A stretch of DNA of 63,283 nt, taken from NCBI GenBank assembly GCA_947626605.1, contig CANQSV010000006.1, forward strand, positions 1 through 63,283, read 5' to 3'. Position 1 is the first letter of the stretch, and each line of letters starts with the position of its first letter. Positions 9,881 to 19,346 of the stretch are shown piece after piece. The notes beneath the pieces are model-generated. The model saw only the letters and a list, made by a program, of their open reading frames with translations. It did no database searches and had not been told where the DNA came from. The position numbers and the translations under genes are program-made. The stretch is from an uncultured Clostridia bacterium (lineage in GTDB: Bacteria; Bacillota; Clostridia; TANB77; CAG-508).

Positions 9881-10532
9881 TTAAACACAAATATAATTTT
9901 TTATTTTATTATATTTAGCTTCTCCAATTCCAGATACATTTTTTATTTCATCTATACTTTTAAATTTTCCATTCTCCTGTCTATATGAAATAATACTACT
10001 TGCTGTTGATGGTCCAATTCCTGATAATTCTTCTAATTGTGTTTGAGTTGCTGTATTTATATTTACCATTCCTTTTTCGTTTGCCACTTCTCCTTCATTT
10101 ATTCCATTACTTACTATTTCAAATTCATCTTTATCGTTTATACTTGGAATATATATTTTTTGTCCATCTGTTATGCTATACGCCAAATTAACTTTTTTTA
10201 AATCTGCATCTTTTGTTAGTCCTCCCGCTTCTTCTATTGCATCAATTATTCTTGAATTTTCTTTTATTTTAATGACACCTTCTTTTTTAACAGCTCCGAG
10301 CCACATGGATTGTTAATAGTTTTTCTTCTTTTAATTCGTTGTTTTCTATATTATTATTTAATTCATTATTTTCTGAATAATTATTATTTTCTATATTATT
10401 GAAAAAATTTTCTTCATCTGTTATAGTTTTATCATTTGTTACATATAAATTAAAAACAACTATTATTAATATTGCACAACATATACCTACAATACAAAAT
10501 ATAAAATTTCTTTTTTCACCAAAAACCTTCAT
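9881..10532 (-). pseudogene. comEA: comEA, frameshifted by one extra base
   Basis: ComEA is the membrane-anchored DNA receptor of natural transformation. The start is ATG 10532 with GGAGG upstream. The first part has a membrane segment (FIFCIVGICCAILIIVVFNL), an Asn/Glu-rich linker and LLTIHV. It then runs into ARSC-stop, while the rest continues in the next frame as GAVKKEGVIKI, an SLBB domain (AGGLTKDADL, VNLAY, DGQKIYIP) and a C-terminal helix-hairpin-helix pair (NINTATQTQLEELSGIG, ISGIGEAK-like). Removing one base (the G at plus position 10298) restores the family consensus IHVAGAVKKEG. So this is either a recent inactivating mutation or a sequence error. No other com gene lies next to it. 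Confidence 0.88.
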
Positions 10533-10611
10533 TATTCTACCTCCGTATGTTGATTTTTTTTGTAATTTAATATATAGTATAACTAATTTTATTTTTAGGA
10601 GACCAAAACAA

Positions 10612-11892
10612 ATGATTAAGAAAAAATTTTTATTAATAATTATACTAGCAATACTAATATTAAATATTTTTGGCTTAAACAATGTTTATGCAGCCGCTGA
10701 TTCTTCATCTTTACAAACTTACTGTCCAAATATTATATTAGTTGAAAGAAGTACAGGAAAAATTTTATATGAGAAAAAAGCTTATGATAGAATTTATATG
10801 GCATCCACAACAAAAATATTAACTGCCATTTTAGTTTTAGAAAATTGTGATTTAAATGAAAAAGCTACAGTTAGCAATAATGCAATAATGAGTGTTCCTT
10901 CGGATTATACAACAGCCGGCTTAAAAGAAGGTGAACAATTTACTGTTTACGAATTATTACATGCTTTATTAATTCCTTCTGCTAATGATGCTGCAAATGT
11001 ACTTGCAGAGCATGTTTCTGGTTCTATAGAAGAATTTGCTAAATTAATGAATCAAAAAGCAAAAGAAATTGGATGTACCGGTTCGAACTTCTTAAACCCT
11101 AGCGGATTGCATCAAGAAGATCATTATTCAACAGCTTATGACTTATACTTATTAGCAGATTATGCTCTTAAATTTGATACTTTTAGGGAAATTGTGAAGA
11201 AACCTGAATATACTCTTCCTGCAACAGACATATATAAAAAAGAGGATAGATATTTTGTATCAACAAATTCTATGATTAGAAAGAGTATGAAATCTTATTA
11301 TTGTGATTATATTACTGGAGTAAAAACTGGCTTTACAGATAATTCAAAAGATTGCATTGTAGCCAGTGCAGAAAAAAATGGTATAGAATACATTGCTGTA
11401 GTTCTTGGTGGTGGATACACAAAAGAGGGTCTAAGAGAAAAATATTTAGACTGTAAAACATTATTTAATTTTGCCTTTGATAATTATACAATAGAAACTA
11501 TATCAAATCAAGGGGATATTTGTACTCAAGCAACAATTGGCAATGCTACTAAGGAAACAAAAAATTTAGATATTGTTTATGAATCTGATATTTCAGCTTT
11601 TATAGATAAAAGCATTTCTATATCCGACTTAGAACCTAAAATAGATATAAATGAAACTTTAAAAGCTCCTATAAAAAAAGGAGATGTTCTTGGTACTATA
11701 ACATATGATATAGATGGTGAAACATATTCTTCTAATTTAGTTGCTAACTCAGATGTAGAAAAAGTTTCTTATGTTCTTATTATTGTAAGAATTATATTAA
11801 TTCCCATTATTTTGGTATTATTTTGTATCCTTTTAGCATTTATGAAAAAGAAAGTAACAAGAGCTGTTAGCAGAAAAAATTATAGATTATAA
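10612..11892 (+). CDS. Serine-type D-alanyl-D-alanine carboxypeptidase (DacF/DacB-like, PBP5 family)
   Basis: About 426 residues from ATG 10612, which has TAGGAGA upstream; the longer frame overlaps comEA and lacks a binding site. A signal peptide (MIKKKFLLIIILAIL...VYAAA) is followed by the S11 peptidase domain with the active-site motifs STTK, SAN and KTG (VKTGFTDNSKDC). A C-terminal beta domain (about 300-370) and a final hydrophobic helix with Lys/Arg-rich end anchor it to the membrane. The enzyme trims the terminal D-Ala of peptidoglycan stem peptides. Sporulating relatives have both vegetative and forespore versions, and I cannot tell which this is. Confidence 0.93.
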   Translation: MIKKKFLLIIILAILILNIFGLNNVYAAADSSSLQTYCPNIILVERSTGKILYEKKAYDRIYMASTTKILTAILVLENCDLNEKATVSNNAIMSVPSDYTTAGLKEGEQFTVYELLHALLIPSANDAANVLAEHVSGSIEEFAKLMNQKAKEIGCTGSNFLNPSGLHQEDHYSTAYDLYLLADYALKFDTFREIVKKPEYTLPATDIYKKEDRYFVSTNSMIRKSMKSYYCDYITGVKTGFTDNSKDCIVASAEKNGIEYIAVVLGGGYTKEGLREKYLDCKTLFNFAFDNYTIETISNQGDICTQATIGNATKETKNLDIVYESDISAFIDKSISISDLEPKIDINETLKAPIKKGDVLGTITYDIDGETYSSNLVANSDVEKVSYVLIIVRIILIPIILVLFCILLAFMKKKVTRAVSRKNYRL

Positions 11893-11895
11893 AAA

Positions 11896-12009
11896 CGGGC
11901 GTTGATGCTGAGGCTGTTAAGGCTTTGCCTATCGTAGGGGCTGGCGTCCGCCACTGCATACTGAGGCTGTAACAGGCAAAGCCTTAACAGCCTCAGCATC
12001 AACAGCCCG
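11896..12009. repeat. Fold-back copy of the composite palindromic repeat
   Basis: The left arm (11896-11930, beginning CGGGCGTTGATGCTGAGG) is the reverse complement of the right arm (11974-12009), 35 of 36 bases with one bulge. The middle holds GTAGGGGCTGGCGTCCGCC, a reversed piece of the same family. Read on the minus strand the right part is a long-form repeat copy, with a reversed half-copy joined to it. It starts 4 bp after the carboxypeptidase stop and would make a very strong hairpin in that transcript. Confidence 0.85.
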
Positions 12010-12019
12010 TAAAAATTTT

Positions 12020-12280
12020 AACAGTAGAGATGTTATTTCATACAAATATTATTATTATCATAATTTTAATTTTGCATTGATTTAACATCTCTACTGTTTT
12101 TTGTTGTCCGGGTCGTCGAGGACGCCGACCCCTACAGATGTGCAATGTTTTCACATTGCAATGAATATTTAATAATGAATAATATATAATGTATAATTTT
12201 AGAAAAAAATTGCTTTGCAATTTTTTTACATTAATTATTAATTATTCATCATTCATTATTCATTAAATTAACATCTCTAC
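12020..12280. repeat. Short-form repeat with flanking TAACATCTCTAC boxes
   Basis: AACAGTAGAGATGTTA (12020-12035) is a perfect inverted partner of TAACATCTCTACTGTT (12083-12098). Next come the hairpin GGGTCGTCGAGGACGCCGACCC (about 12110-12131), CTACAGATGTGCAATG, palindromes around TTGCAA, runs of TAATGAATAAT/ATTATTCATTA, and a final TTAACATCTCTAC (12268-12280) that touches the stop of the next gene. It looks like a miniature mobile or REP-like unit without coding capacity. Confidence 0.8.
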
Positions 12281-12831
12281 ACATACATATTATAAATTCT
12301 CTTTAGATTCTTTTTTGTTACAGTCTTTTTTATTCCATTTTTCTCAACCTGTCTATAAACTTCTAACATAACATTTTCTATTTTATCATTTAAATACTCT
12401 CTATCTCTTCTTCTATTAAAATATTTTAGAGGTTCACTTTGATTCCAGTCTTTTCCCATATATACTAATCCCGCTGCTAATGTATCGCAAACCATCTCTA
12501 CTGTATATTTGTATGGAATTACTGGTGTTTTATCTGGTGCTGTAAAATCTACCCAATATTCAAAATGATGTTTATTCCTTCCTTTATGATGTAACCATGC
12601 TTTAGAATAACCTATTTCGTTCTTACACATTATAATAGGACTTCTTTTTCCATTATAGTATTTTACACCTTCCCAAAATTCTGTTGGAGAATATTTAGAT
12701 AAATCATGCAACAAACCTCTTATAGGAATTCCTGCTCTTATACTTAATTTAAATACCACCCATTTATGTTTAGTTATTGTACATAAGTGTCCCCAAAAAT
12801 TCTTCCATTTCATTTTTTCTCTTGCTCCCAT
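12277..12831 (-). CDS. DUF5662 family protein
   Basis: 184 residues (178 if the internal ATG at 12813, preceded by GGGAG, is the start). It matches the DUF5662 pattern: TITKHKWVVF near the N-terminus, then LLHDLSKYSPTEF and KAWLHHKGRNKHHFEYW, with many His and Asp that suggest an HD-like metal site. The biochemical function is unknown. It lies 9 bp after minC, a position where minD would often be found, so it probably shares that transcript. The 3' end merges with a repeat copy. Confidence 0.85.
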   Translation of the reverse strand: MGAREKMKWKNFWGHLCTITKHKWVVFKLSIRAGIPIRGLLHDLSKYSPTEFWEGVKYYNGKRSPIIMCKNEIGYSKAWLHHKGRNKHHFEYWVDFTAPDKTPVIPYKYTVEMVCDTLAAGLVYMGKDWNQSEPLKYFNRRRDREYLNDKIENVMLEVYRQVEKNGIKKTVTKKNLKRIYNMYV

Positions 12832-12839
12832 TATGTCTT

Positions 12840-13472
12840 TTATTCTATTATTATCTCTTCACTGCCATCTTCTTTTTCTTTTACAAAAGCATATTTTTTT
12901 ACCATTACAGCATTTTCATATTCTTCTCTTTCAACTTCTTTTACTATGTTAGCGATTCTCAATTGAGGTGCTTCTATTTGTGATGCTGAAATTATACATT
13001 TTTTATTTCCTTTTGCACCTGCATGTGCTAATCCTCTTAAAGTTCCTACTACTACAATATTATCTCCAGCTATTATCTCTGCACCTGCATTAACATCTCC
13101 TAATATTACTAAGCTACCTTCATATTCTAATTTCATTCCAGATCTTATAGAACCTTTATGAAATTTAGTATCAGATGTTTCTAATTCTGTTGTAAAGGTA
13201 TTTTTAATTTCATGTAGCCCTAAGGCTTTTGGACTATCAAAATTAATTTTTGCTTGAATGTTTTTGTGTATCAATTCTTCCACTTCTGCCATTTCTTTTA
13301 TTCTTAATATTTTTCCTGCAAATCTTATTGGAAGCTTTTCATCTTCAAAAATATCTTTTAATTTATTCATTTTTTTCTTCAATGATTCCATTAATTCTAC
13401 ATGTGTTGCTTTCTCATCTACTTTTATTTTTATTTCTTTTGCTCCTACTGTTATAATTGTGCAATTTCTCAT
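12840..13472 (-). CDS. minC: Septum site-determining protein MinC
   Basis: 210 residues, normal for MinC. The N-terminal domain (1-95) inhibits FtsZ. The C-terminal beta-helix (about 105-185) binds MinD and polymerises; its signatures SIRSGMKLEYEGSLVILGDVNAGAEI and GTLRGLAHAGAKGN are clear. With MinD it blocks Z-ring formation away from midcell. Neither minD nor minE or divIVA follows here, so partners must lie elsewhere. Placement right after PBP2 and mreBCD fits the standard shape-division cluster. Confidence 0.95.
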   Translation of the reverse strand: MRNCTIITVGAKEIKIKVDEKATHVELMESLKKKMNKLKDIFEDEKLPIRFAGKILRIKEMAEVEELIHKNIQAKINFDSPKALGLHEIKNTFTTELETSDTKFHKGSIRSGMKLEYEGSLVILGDVNAGAEIIAGDNIVVVGTLRGLAHAGAKGNKKCIISASQIEAPQLRIANIVKEVEREEYENAVMVKKYAFVKEKEDGSEEIIIE

Positions 13473-13502
13473 TACTCTTCCTCTTTCTTACAACTAATTA
13501 TT

Positions 13503-15593
13503 TTATCTTTGTATTTCTACGCTTGGCATTGCTGTTACATCCTCTTTTATATCTGTTGCATTCATTCCAAAATATTGTGCAATAACTTGTCTTGCAACTG
13601 TTCCTGTTGCTCCTCCTGTTGCTCCATCTTCTATTAAAACTGCTACAGCAATTTCTGGTGATTTATATGGTGCGAACCCAACAAACCATCCATTCGTTAC
13701 ATCTCCAGCCTGTGCAGAACCTGTTTTTCCTGCTACAGTTATATTAAATCCTTTAAACACTGAATACGCTGTACCGCTTCCAGATGTTGTAACAAGTTTC
13801 ATTCCTGAACGAATTGTGTCTAAATTTTCTTTAGAAATTTTTAAATCTTCTGTTTTATCATCTGGTAAATTTAATCTTTTTTTAACATATTTTTTTATTT
13901 CATCTTTTTTGACTTCTGAACCATCTGTATTAATTATTGATTTTACTATCGTTGGATCTACTTTTTTTCCTCCATTAGCAATCATCGCAACATATTTTGC
14001 CATTTGTATTGGCGAAAAATTATTATAACTTTGACCTATTGCTGCAGATAAAGTACTTCCATCTGACCATTGTTCACCATCTTTTTCTGCTTCAGCTCTA
14101 CTCGCAACTGTTCCCGCAGTTTCACTTGGTAATTCTACTCCTGTTTTTGAACCTAATCCAAAATATCTAGCATATTTTTCCAAATTATCAATTCCGACTC
14201 TATTTCCCATTTCATAGAAGAAATAGTTACATGAACGTTCTAATGCATGTTCCATATTTAAGTAACCATGTCCAGTTTTATTCATAGTATATATCCAACA
14301 TACTGGATTATGTGCTTTATGGTAGATTCCAATATCATTAACAGTATCATATCTATCTACTTTTCCTGTTTCTAAAGCAGCAATACCTGTTACCATTTTA
14401 AAAGTAGAACCTGGAGCTGATGATCCTTGTATTGCATTGTTAAATAGTTTGTTCCCTTCACTAACATCTTTCCAGTCTTTATTATCTAATACCCCAACAA
14501 AAATGTTAGGATCATAATCTGGGTAACTTGCCATAGCTAATATTTCTCCCGTTTTTACATCCATAACTACAACTGCACCCCAGTTAGATTTATATTTTGT
14601 TTTGTTATATTCTCCTTTTTTAAGTCCTATTATAGCTTTTTCTAAAGCATCCTCTGCAACTTTTTGAAGATTTGCATCTATTGTAAGTGCAACATTTGCA
14701 CCTCCTGTTGCTTCCTCTACTATATATTCGTCATTAACAGTTCCATCAACTGCCATATCTATTTGTTTTACTCCGTCTGTTCCTTTTAAGTATTTTTCAA
14801 AAGTATATTCTATGCCTGTTCTTCCTACATAATCACTTATTAAATATCCTTGATCTTTATTAGCTTTATATTCTTCTTCTCCTATTTTTCCTATATATCC
14901 AACTATGTGAGATGCTAAATTTTTATTTGGATATTCTCTTATAGCACTTAAAGTTACATTGATTCCTGGAAAATCTGAACTTCTTTCCCTAAAAGTAACA
15001 GCTGTATCTCTTTTTATATCATCTGCTAATTTTATTGATTTTGTTGAACTATATCCTTCTGTTTCTATTCTATATCTTACTGTTAGAATTTTTCTTATAT
15101 CTTCTATATACTCATTATCAATCTTATATTTTTCTTGGAATATGTAAAAACAATCTTCTGCTGATGTATTCACATCAATCTCATATTTTTGCTTCCAAGC
15201 AATTTCTGCTTCTTTATTTGAAAAAGTAAATTTAAAAGGATTTATACTTATAGGAAATGTATCATCATATTTTTCTCCTTTTTCATCTAAAACCGTTATT
15301 ATTCTTAATATTGTATCATTTAAAGTTTTATTATCAGCTTTACTTTTATAAAACTCTAATCCAAATCCCATATGTGTTCCTGCTAAAACGTTCCCAGATC
15401 TATCTGTAATATTTCCTCTTGCTGCTTTTAATGATGTTTCTCTGGAAAGTCTTGTATTTGATGTTTCTCTATATTCAGCTCCACTTATTATTTGAAGGCT
15501 AAATAATCTTATTAAAAAAATTATTCCTATTACATATATAAGTACAGTCATAACATTATATCTTATATTTATGTTTGGTTCTTTATTTCCCAT
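13503..15593 (-). CDS. mrdA: Penicillin-binding protein 2, elongasome transpeptidase
   Basis: 696 residues. One N-terminal membrane helix (about 12-32) is followed by the PBP dimerisation domain (about 50-290) and a transpeptidase domain. The active-site motifs are present: SxxK as GSTFK (nucleophile Ser396), SxN as SCNYFF, and KTG as AGKTGSAQAG. It cross-links peptidoglycan during elongation together with RodA and MreBCD. mreD lies 24 bp upstream, so mreBCD-pbp2-minC look like one operon. No changes are visible in the catalytic motifs. Confidence 0.95.
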   Translation of the reverse strand: MGNKEPNINIRYNVMTVLIYVIGIIFLIRLFSLQIISGAEYRETSNTRLSRETSLKAARGNITDRSGNVLAGTHMGFGLEFYKSKADNKTLNDTILRIITVLDEKGEKYDDTFPISINPFKFTFSNKEAEIAWKQKYEIDVNTSAEDCFYIFQEKYKIDNEYIEDIRKILTVRYRIETEGYSSTKSIKLADDIKRDTAVTFRERSSDFPGINVTLSAIREYPNKNLASHIVGYIGKIGEEEYKANKDQGYLISDYVGRTGIEYTFEKYLKGTDGVKQIDMAVDGTVNDEYIVEEATGGANVALTIDANLQKVAEDALEKAIIGLKKGEYNKTKYKSNWGAVVVMDVKTGEILAMASYPDYDPNIFVGVLDNKDWKDVSEGNKLFNNAIQGSSAPGSTFKMVTGIAALETGKVDRYDTVNDIGIYHKAHNPVCWIYTMNKTGHGYLNMEHALERSCNYFFYEMGNRVGIDNLEKYARYFGLGSKTGVELPSETAGTVASRAEAEKDGEQWSDGSTLSAAIGQSYNNFSPIQMAKYVAMIANGGKKVDPTIVKSIINTDGSEVKKDEIKKYVKKRLNLPDDKTEDLKISKENLDTIRSGMKLVTTSGSGTAYSVFKGFNITVAGKTGSAQAGDVTNGWFVGFAPYKSPEIAVAVLIEDGATGGATGTVARQVIAQYFGMNATDIKEDVTAMPSVEIQR

Positions 15594-15617
15594 TTTTCGC
15601 CTTCTTTCAATAATAGT

Positions 15618-16151
15618 TTAAAAATATCTCGTAAGCACTTGCGTAGATTTGTACATATTTTCTAGCATATATCCTACTTTTTTTAGTAGTGGATATAAAA
15701 TAATTATAAGCATCATATTGAAAAACATTTCTATAATTACTATTCTTATGAAATTTAATATATCTATTCTGTAGCTTAACAATATAGCATTTAATAAATA
15801 TGAACCTAATTCAAAAATAAGTGTTGCTCCTACTGCCATTAGCATTATTGTTATTCTACTATCTTTAGAAAAGTTTTTATCAAAATATCCTCCTAAAATA
15901 CCTATTATAGATAACATTATTGCTGATATTCCTATATTTCTTCCCATTGTCATATCTAGAAATATTCCAAATATTATTCCTAAAACTAGTCCATTTCTCT
16001 GCCCTGCATATAATCCTAGAAATAATACTAAAATGACGAAAAGATTTGGCTTTACCCCAGATATATTAAACCAACTAAAAAAATTTATTTGCAAAAAATA
16101 TATTATTAAAAATACTATAAAAGATATTATTCCTACTAGAATATTTTTCAA
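15618..16151 (-). CDS. mreD: Rod shape-determining protein MreD
   Basis: 177 residues with five or six hydrophobic helices, the MreD topology, including GLVLGIIFGIFLDMTMGRNIG, which matches the conserved GLxxGxxxGxxxD segment. It is a membrane component of the elongasome, between mreC and PBP2 in the usual order. Confidence 0.93.
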   Translation of the reverse strand: MKNILVGIISFIVFLIIYFLQINFFSWFNISGVKPNLFVILVLFLGLYAGQRNGLVLGIIFGIFLDMTMGRNIGISAIMLSIIGILGGYFDKNFSKDSRITIMLMAVGATLIFELGSYLLNAILLSYRIDILNFIRIVIIEMFFNMMLIIILYPLLKKVGYMLENMYKSTQVLTRYF

Positions 16152-16198
16152 ATTTTATCTCATTCCTTCCATGGTAAAAAGCACTCTTTTAATTATCC

Positions 16199-17008
16199 CT
16201 AATGTGTTATGACTAAAACTGTTTCAACAGTTTCAAAATTTACAGCTGGCTCTATTTCTAGATATCTATCTAGAATATTATTGGTAGATACTATTTTTCG
16301 TACAGTTCCTATGTGTATACCTTTTGGATATATTCCTCCCATTCCTGAAGTTTGAACAGTATCACCAGAAATTAATTCTGCATTATTTGGAATGTATGTG
16401 GCTTTTAATGTTTTTGAACTTAATACCCCTTTGCAAGATATACTTTCGTTTGAAGTATTAATTTTTGCACTTATATTACTTGCAGAATCTATTATTGTTT
16501 GAACTTTTGCAGTAGATTTTGTTACAGAAATGATATGTCCCACCAATCCTTTATCTGCTATAACTGTCATTCCGTTTTCAACACCATCATCAGTTCCAAC
16601 ATTTAAAACGAAAACACTACTATAATTACTTACATCTTTGCTAATTATATATGCAGGTATTGATTTAAACTCTTCATATTTTTCTGTTAAAGATAAATAT
16701 TCTTTTAAAGTTGTATTTTCTGCTTTTATAATTTCTAATTCTCTTAAACTCTGTTCAAGCTTTGTATTTTCTTCTTGTAATACCTTGTTTTTCTCTTGTA
16801 TTTCACTTATATTCTCAAAAAAAGAATTATTTCCATTAATTTTATTTTTTATATAAGTTATACCATTTTGAATAGGCATTATGAGGCTATTGCATACATT
16901 TTCAATGTATGATAATTTTTCTGTATTAACATTTGTTAAAAAAACTAGTATAATTAGTATAATTGTTGTTATTACAACTCCTAAAATACCTTTTTTCTTT
17001 TTATACAT
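16199..17008 (-). CDS. mreC: Rod shape-determining protein MreC
   Basis: 269 residues. A short cytoplasmic N-terminus, one membrane helix (about 8-26) and a coiled coil (about 65-105, rich in Glu/Lys/Leu) precede the two beta-barrel halves with DGVENGMTVIADKGLVGHI and SGMGGIYPKGIHIGTV. It scaffolds PBP2 outside the membrane and links it to MreB and MreD. It lies 24 bp after mreB. Confidence 0.95.
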   Translation of the reverse strand: MYKKKKGILGVVITTIILIILVFLTNVNTEKLSYIENVCNSLIMPIQNGITYIKNKINGNNSFFENISEIQEKNKVLQEENTKLEQSLRELEIIKAENTTLKEYLSLTEKYEEFKSIPAYIISKDVSNYSSVFVLNVGTDDGVENGMTVIADKGLVGHIISVTKSTAKVQTIIDSASNISAKINTSNESISCKGVLSSKTLKATYIPNNAELISGDTVQTSGMGGIYPKGIHIGTVRKIVSTNNILDRYLEIEPAVNFETVETVLVITH

Positions 17009-17032
17009 TATTTCCCCCTACTTATGTTTATA

Positions 17033-18064
17033 TTACTTCTTTTTTTTATATTTCAATACTGTTCTTAATTTCTCTAAGTCTGCTAAGGCTTTTTGAGTTC
17101 CATTTACCACATCTTCTAATGGTTTTTCCGATACACGTACTGTAATTCCAGTTCTTTGATTAATCAAAGAGTCTAAATGCTCTATTAGTGCTCCTCCTCC
17201 TGTTAAAACAATTCCTTGTGCCATAAGATCAGATGACAATTCTGGTGGAGTTTTTTCTAGAGTTATCTTTATAACTTCAACTATTTCTGCTAAGGATGCT
17301 TCTATTGCAATTCTAACTTCTTCTGAACCAATAATTATTGTTTTAGGCAAGCCATTTTCTAAATCTCTTCCTGTTACTTGTAAAGTTTTTTCAGACATTA
17401 TTGGAGTCGCACATCCTAATTCTATTTTTATATATTCAGCTGTTTTTAATCCAATTATCATGTTATATTTCTTTTTTATATAATTTATAATATCTTCATT
17501 TAAATTGTCTCCTGCGATTCTAATAGAATTACTTAAAACAATTCCACCTAATGAAATTACTGCAACTTCTGTTGTTCCTCCTCCAATATCTACAATTATA
17601 TTTCCTGTAGGTTCTGCCACATTTATTCCCGCTCCAATAGCTGCTGCCATAGGTTCTTCTATTAGATACACCTCTCTTGCACCTGCTTGGACTACTACTT
17701 CTTCTACGGCTCTTTCTTCTACTTCTGTAATTCCACATGGCACTCCTACAATTACTCTTGGTTTTCTAATTTTGTGTCTTTTATATACTTTTTCCATAAC
17801 TTTATTTAGTAATATTCTTGTAGCTACAAAATCTGCTATAACGCCTCCTTTTAAAGGATTAATAGCACTAATACTTTCTGGGGTTCTTCCTATCATATCT
17901 TTTGCTTCGAATCCCATAGCTATTTCGGTATTTGTATTATTTTTTATTGCTACAACAGAAGGTTCATTAAGGATAATTCCCTTTCCTTTTATTGCCACTA
18001 AAATATTTGATGTTCCTAGGTCTATACCTATATCATTACTTTTAAAGATTTTGTTTGTACTCAT
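17033..18064 (-). CDS. mreB: Rod shape-determining protein MreB (bacterial actin)
   Basis: 343 residues, standard length. Actin-fold ATP motifs are present: phosphate 1 IGIDLGTSNILV, phosphate 2 IIVDIGGGTTEVAVISLGGIV, and the adenosine motif GIVLTGGGALI. MreB filaments steer peripheral peptidoglycan synthesis. Its start overlaps the last base of the radC stop region, indicating translational coupling with radC. Confidence 0.97.
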   Translation of the reverse strand: MSTNKIFKSNDIGIDLGTSNILVAIKGKGIILNEPSVVAIKNNTNTEIAMGFEAKDMIGRTPESISAINPLKGGVIADFVATRILLNKVMEKVYKRHKIRKPRVIVGVPCGITEVEERAVEEVVVQAGAREVYLIEEPMAAAIGAGINVAEPTGNIIVDIGGGTTEVAVISLGGIVLSNSIRIAGDNLNEDIINYIKKKYNMIIGLKTAEYIKIELGCATPIMSEKTLQVTGRDLENGLPKTIIIGSEEVRIAIEASLAEIVEVIKITLEKTPPELSSDLMAQGIVLTGGGALIEHLDSLINQRTGITVRVSEKPLEDVVNGTQKALADLEKLRTVLKYKKKK

Positions 18065-18765
18065 TAAAAACTCCTTTTCTTCTTGTTAAATATACTCTCA
18101 AAATAGCCATCTCCTATGACTATATGGTCTAATAATTCTATACCTATTATTTCACATGCATCGTAAATTCTATCAGTAATATTAAAATCTTGTGAGCTAG
18201 GTGTAGGATCTCCACTTGGATGATTATGGATTAATATTATCTTCGGAGCTTGCATTTTGATTGCCTCTGTTAAAACCTCTTTAGGGTCAATCATTGCAAA
18301 ATTTGTTCCTCCGAAAGATACATCTACAATTTTTAATACAATATTTTTAGTATTTAGCATCATTACTTTAGCTATCTCTCTTTTCTCATATTGCATCTCC
18401 TCCATTAATAATTCTGCTACATCTTCCGGTTTTTTAATCTTTATTTTTAAAGTATCTATTGGTCTAGACATTCTTTTTGCAATTTCACATGTAGCTTTTA
18501 ATTGGATGGCTTTTACTCTTCCAATTCCTTTTATCTTTGTTAATTCTTCTACAGACATCTCTTGAAGAAACTTTAAACAATCTTTATTAGATATAGAGCT
18601 TGACTTCAAAAGTTTTTGAGCTAAACTTACTGCAGTTTCTTCTTTTGTTCCTGTTTTTATTATTATTGCCAATAATTCAGCGTTAGATAATTTTTCTGCT
18701 CCATACATTTCTAATTTTTCGTATGGTCTTTCACACTCGGGAAGTTCTTTCATTTTAATTGACAT
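18064..18765 (-). CDS. radC: RadC family JAB/MPN-domain protein
   Basis: About 233 residues from ATG 18765 (MSIKMKELPE), preceded by AGAAAGGATATAAAT; a longer frame starts at 18798 without a better site. N-terminal helix-hairpin-helix (KIKGIGRVKAIQL, about 75-90) and C-terminal JAMM metalloprotease-like motif HNHPSGDPTPSSQD. The name comes from an old mutant allele; the true role is unsettled. It is found directly before mreB in many Firmicutes, as here. Confidence 0.95.
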   Translation of the reverse strand: MSIKMKELPECERPYEKLEMYGAEKLSNAELLAIIIKTGTKEETAVSLAQKLLKSSSISNKDCLKFLQEMSVEELTKIKGIGRVKAIQLKATCEIAKRMSRPIDTLKIKIKKPEDVAELLMEEMQYEKREIAKVMMLNTKNIVLKIVDVSFGGTNFAMIDPKEVLTEAIKMQAPKIILIHNHPSGDPTPSSQDFNITDRIYDACEIIGIELLDHIVIGDGYFESIFNKKKRSF

Positions 18766-18810
18766 ATTTATATCCTTTCTTGCTCTCCTACTCCCCATTA
18801 TTAAAAGTAA

Positions 18811-19122
18811 TTAAACTTTTCTATATATGAATATAGCTATTGCCATTCCTATTATACTAGCAATATTTATTTTTATAATTAAGGAAAAAGTTATTTTTAA
18901 TACGCTTAAGTCCAAATTAACCGGACTTTTAATTCCAAAATCATCACCATATGATAACCACCATAAAAAATCGACTTTAGATGCTATTTCTCCTAAAAGT
19001 CCTCCAATAACTAGGCCTGATAGTAAAAACACTAATAATATCCAAAAATTTTTATCTCTTGCTGCCACTATTACTTCACTCTCCTTAATTAGGTTGCTTT
19101 TTCCTTTGTTCCGTATACTCAC
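18811..19122 (-). CDS. DUF4321 membrane protein
   Basis: 103 residues with two hydrophobic helices: FWILLVFLLSGLVIGGLLGE (about 26-46) and a C-terminal one (about 75-100). The central LWWLSYGDDFGIKSPVNLDLSVL matches DUF4321, a small membrane family found next to radC/mreB in Clostridia. Function is unknown. Confidence 0.85.
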   Translation of the reverse strand: MSIRNKGKSNLIKESEVIVAARDKNFWILLVFLLSGLVIGGLLGEIASKVDFLWWLSYGDDFGIKSPVNLDLSVLKITFSLIIKINIASIIGMAIAIFIYRKV

Positions 19123-19346
19123 ATAAATTACATATGTATTATATATGCTCTGTAAATTTTTTTCAAGTATTAAAGAACAATTACATATGAAAATAACGTC
19201 TTTTTCATAATTTTAGAATATATCACATTATTTCTTATTTATCATATAATAATTGTAAGCACTACCATATTTTTATCATTTTAAATCTTACTTAATAGTA
19301 GTATAATTAATATATAAGCTAATATATTGTTTTGCGGAGGTTACTC

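Noticed and set aside
10533..10682. Longer N-terminus for the comEA first half
   Set aside because: The ATG at 10532 has a proper GGAGG; the extension overlaps the carboxypeptidase control region.
17505..18089. 194-residue frame opposite mreB
   Set aside because: It is the antisense shadow of mreB, with no ribosome binding site and composition set by the mreB codons.
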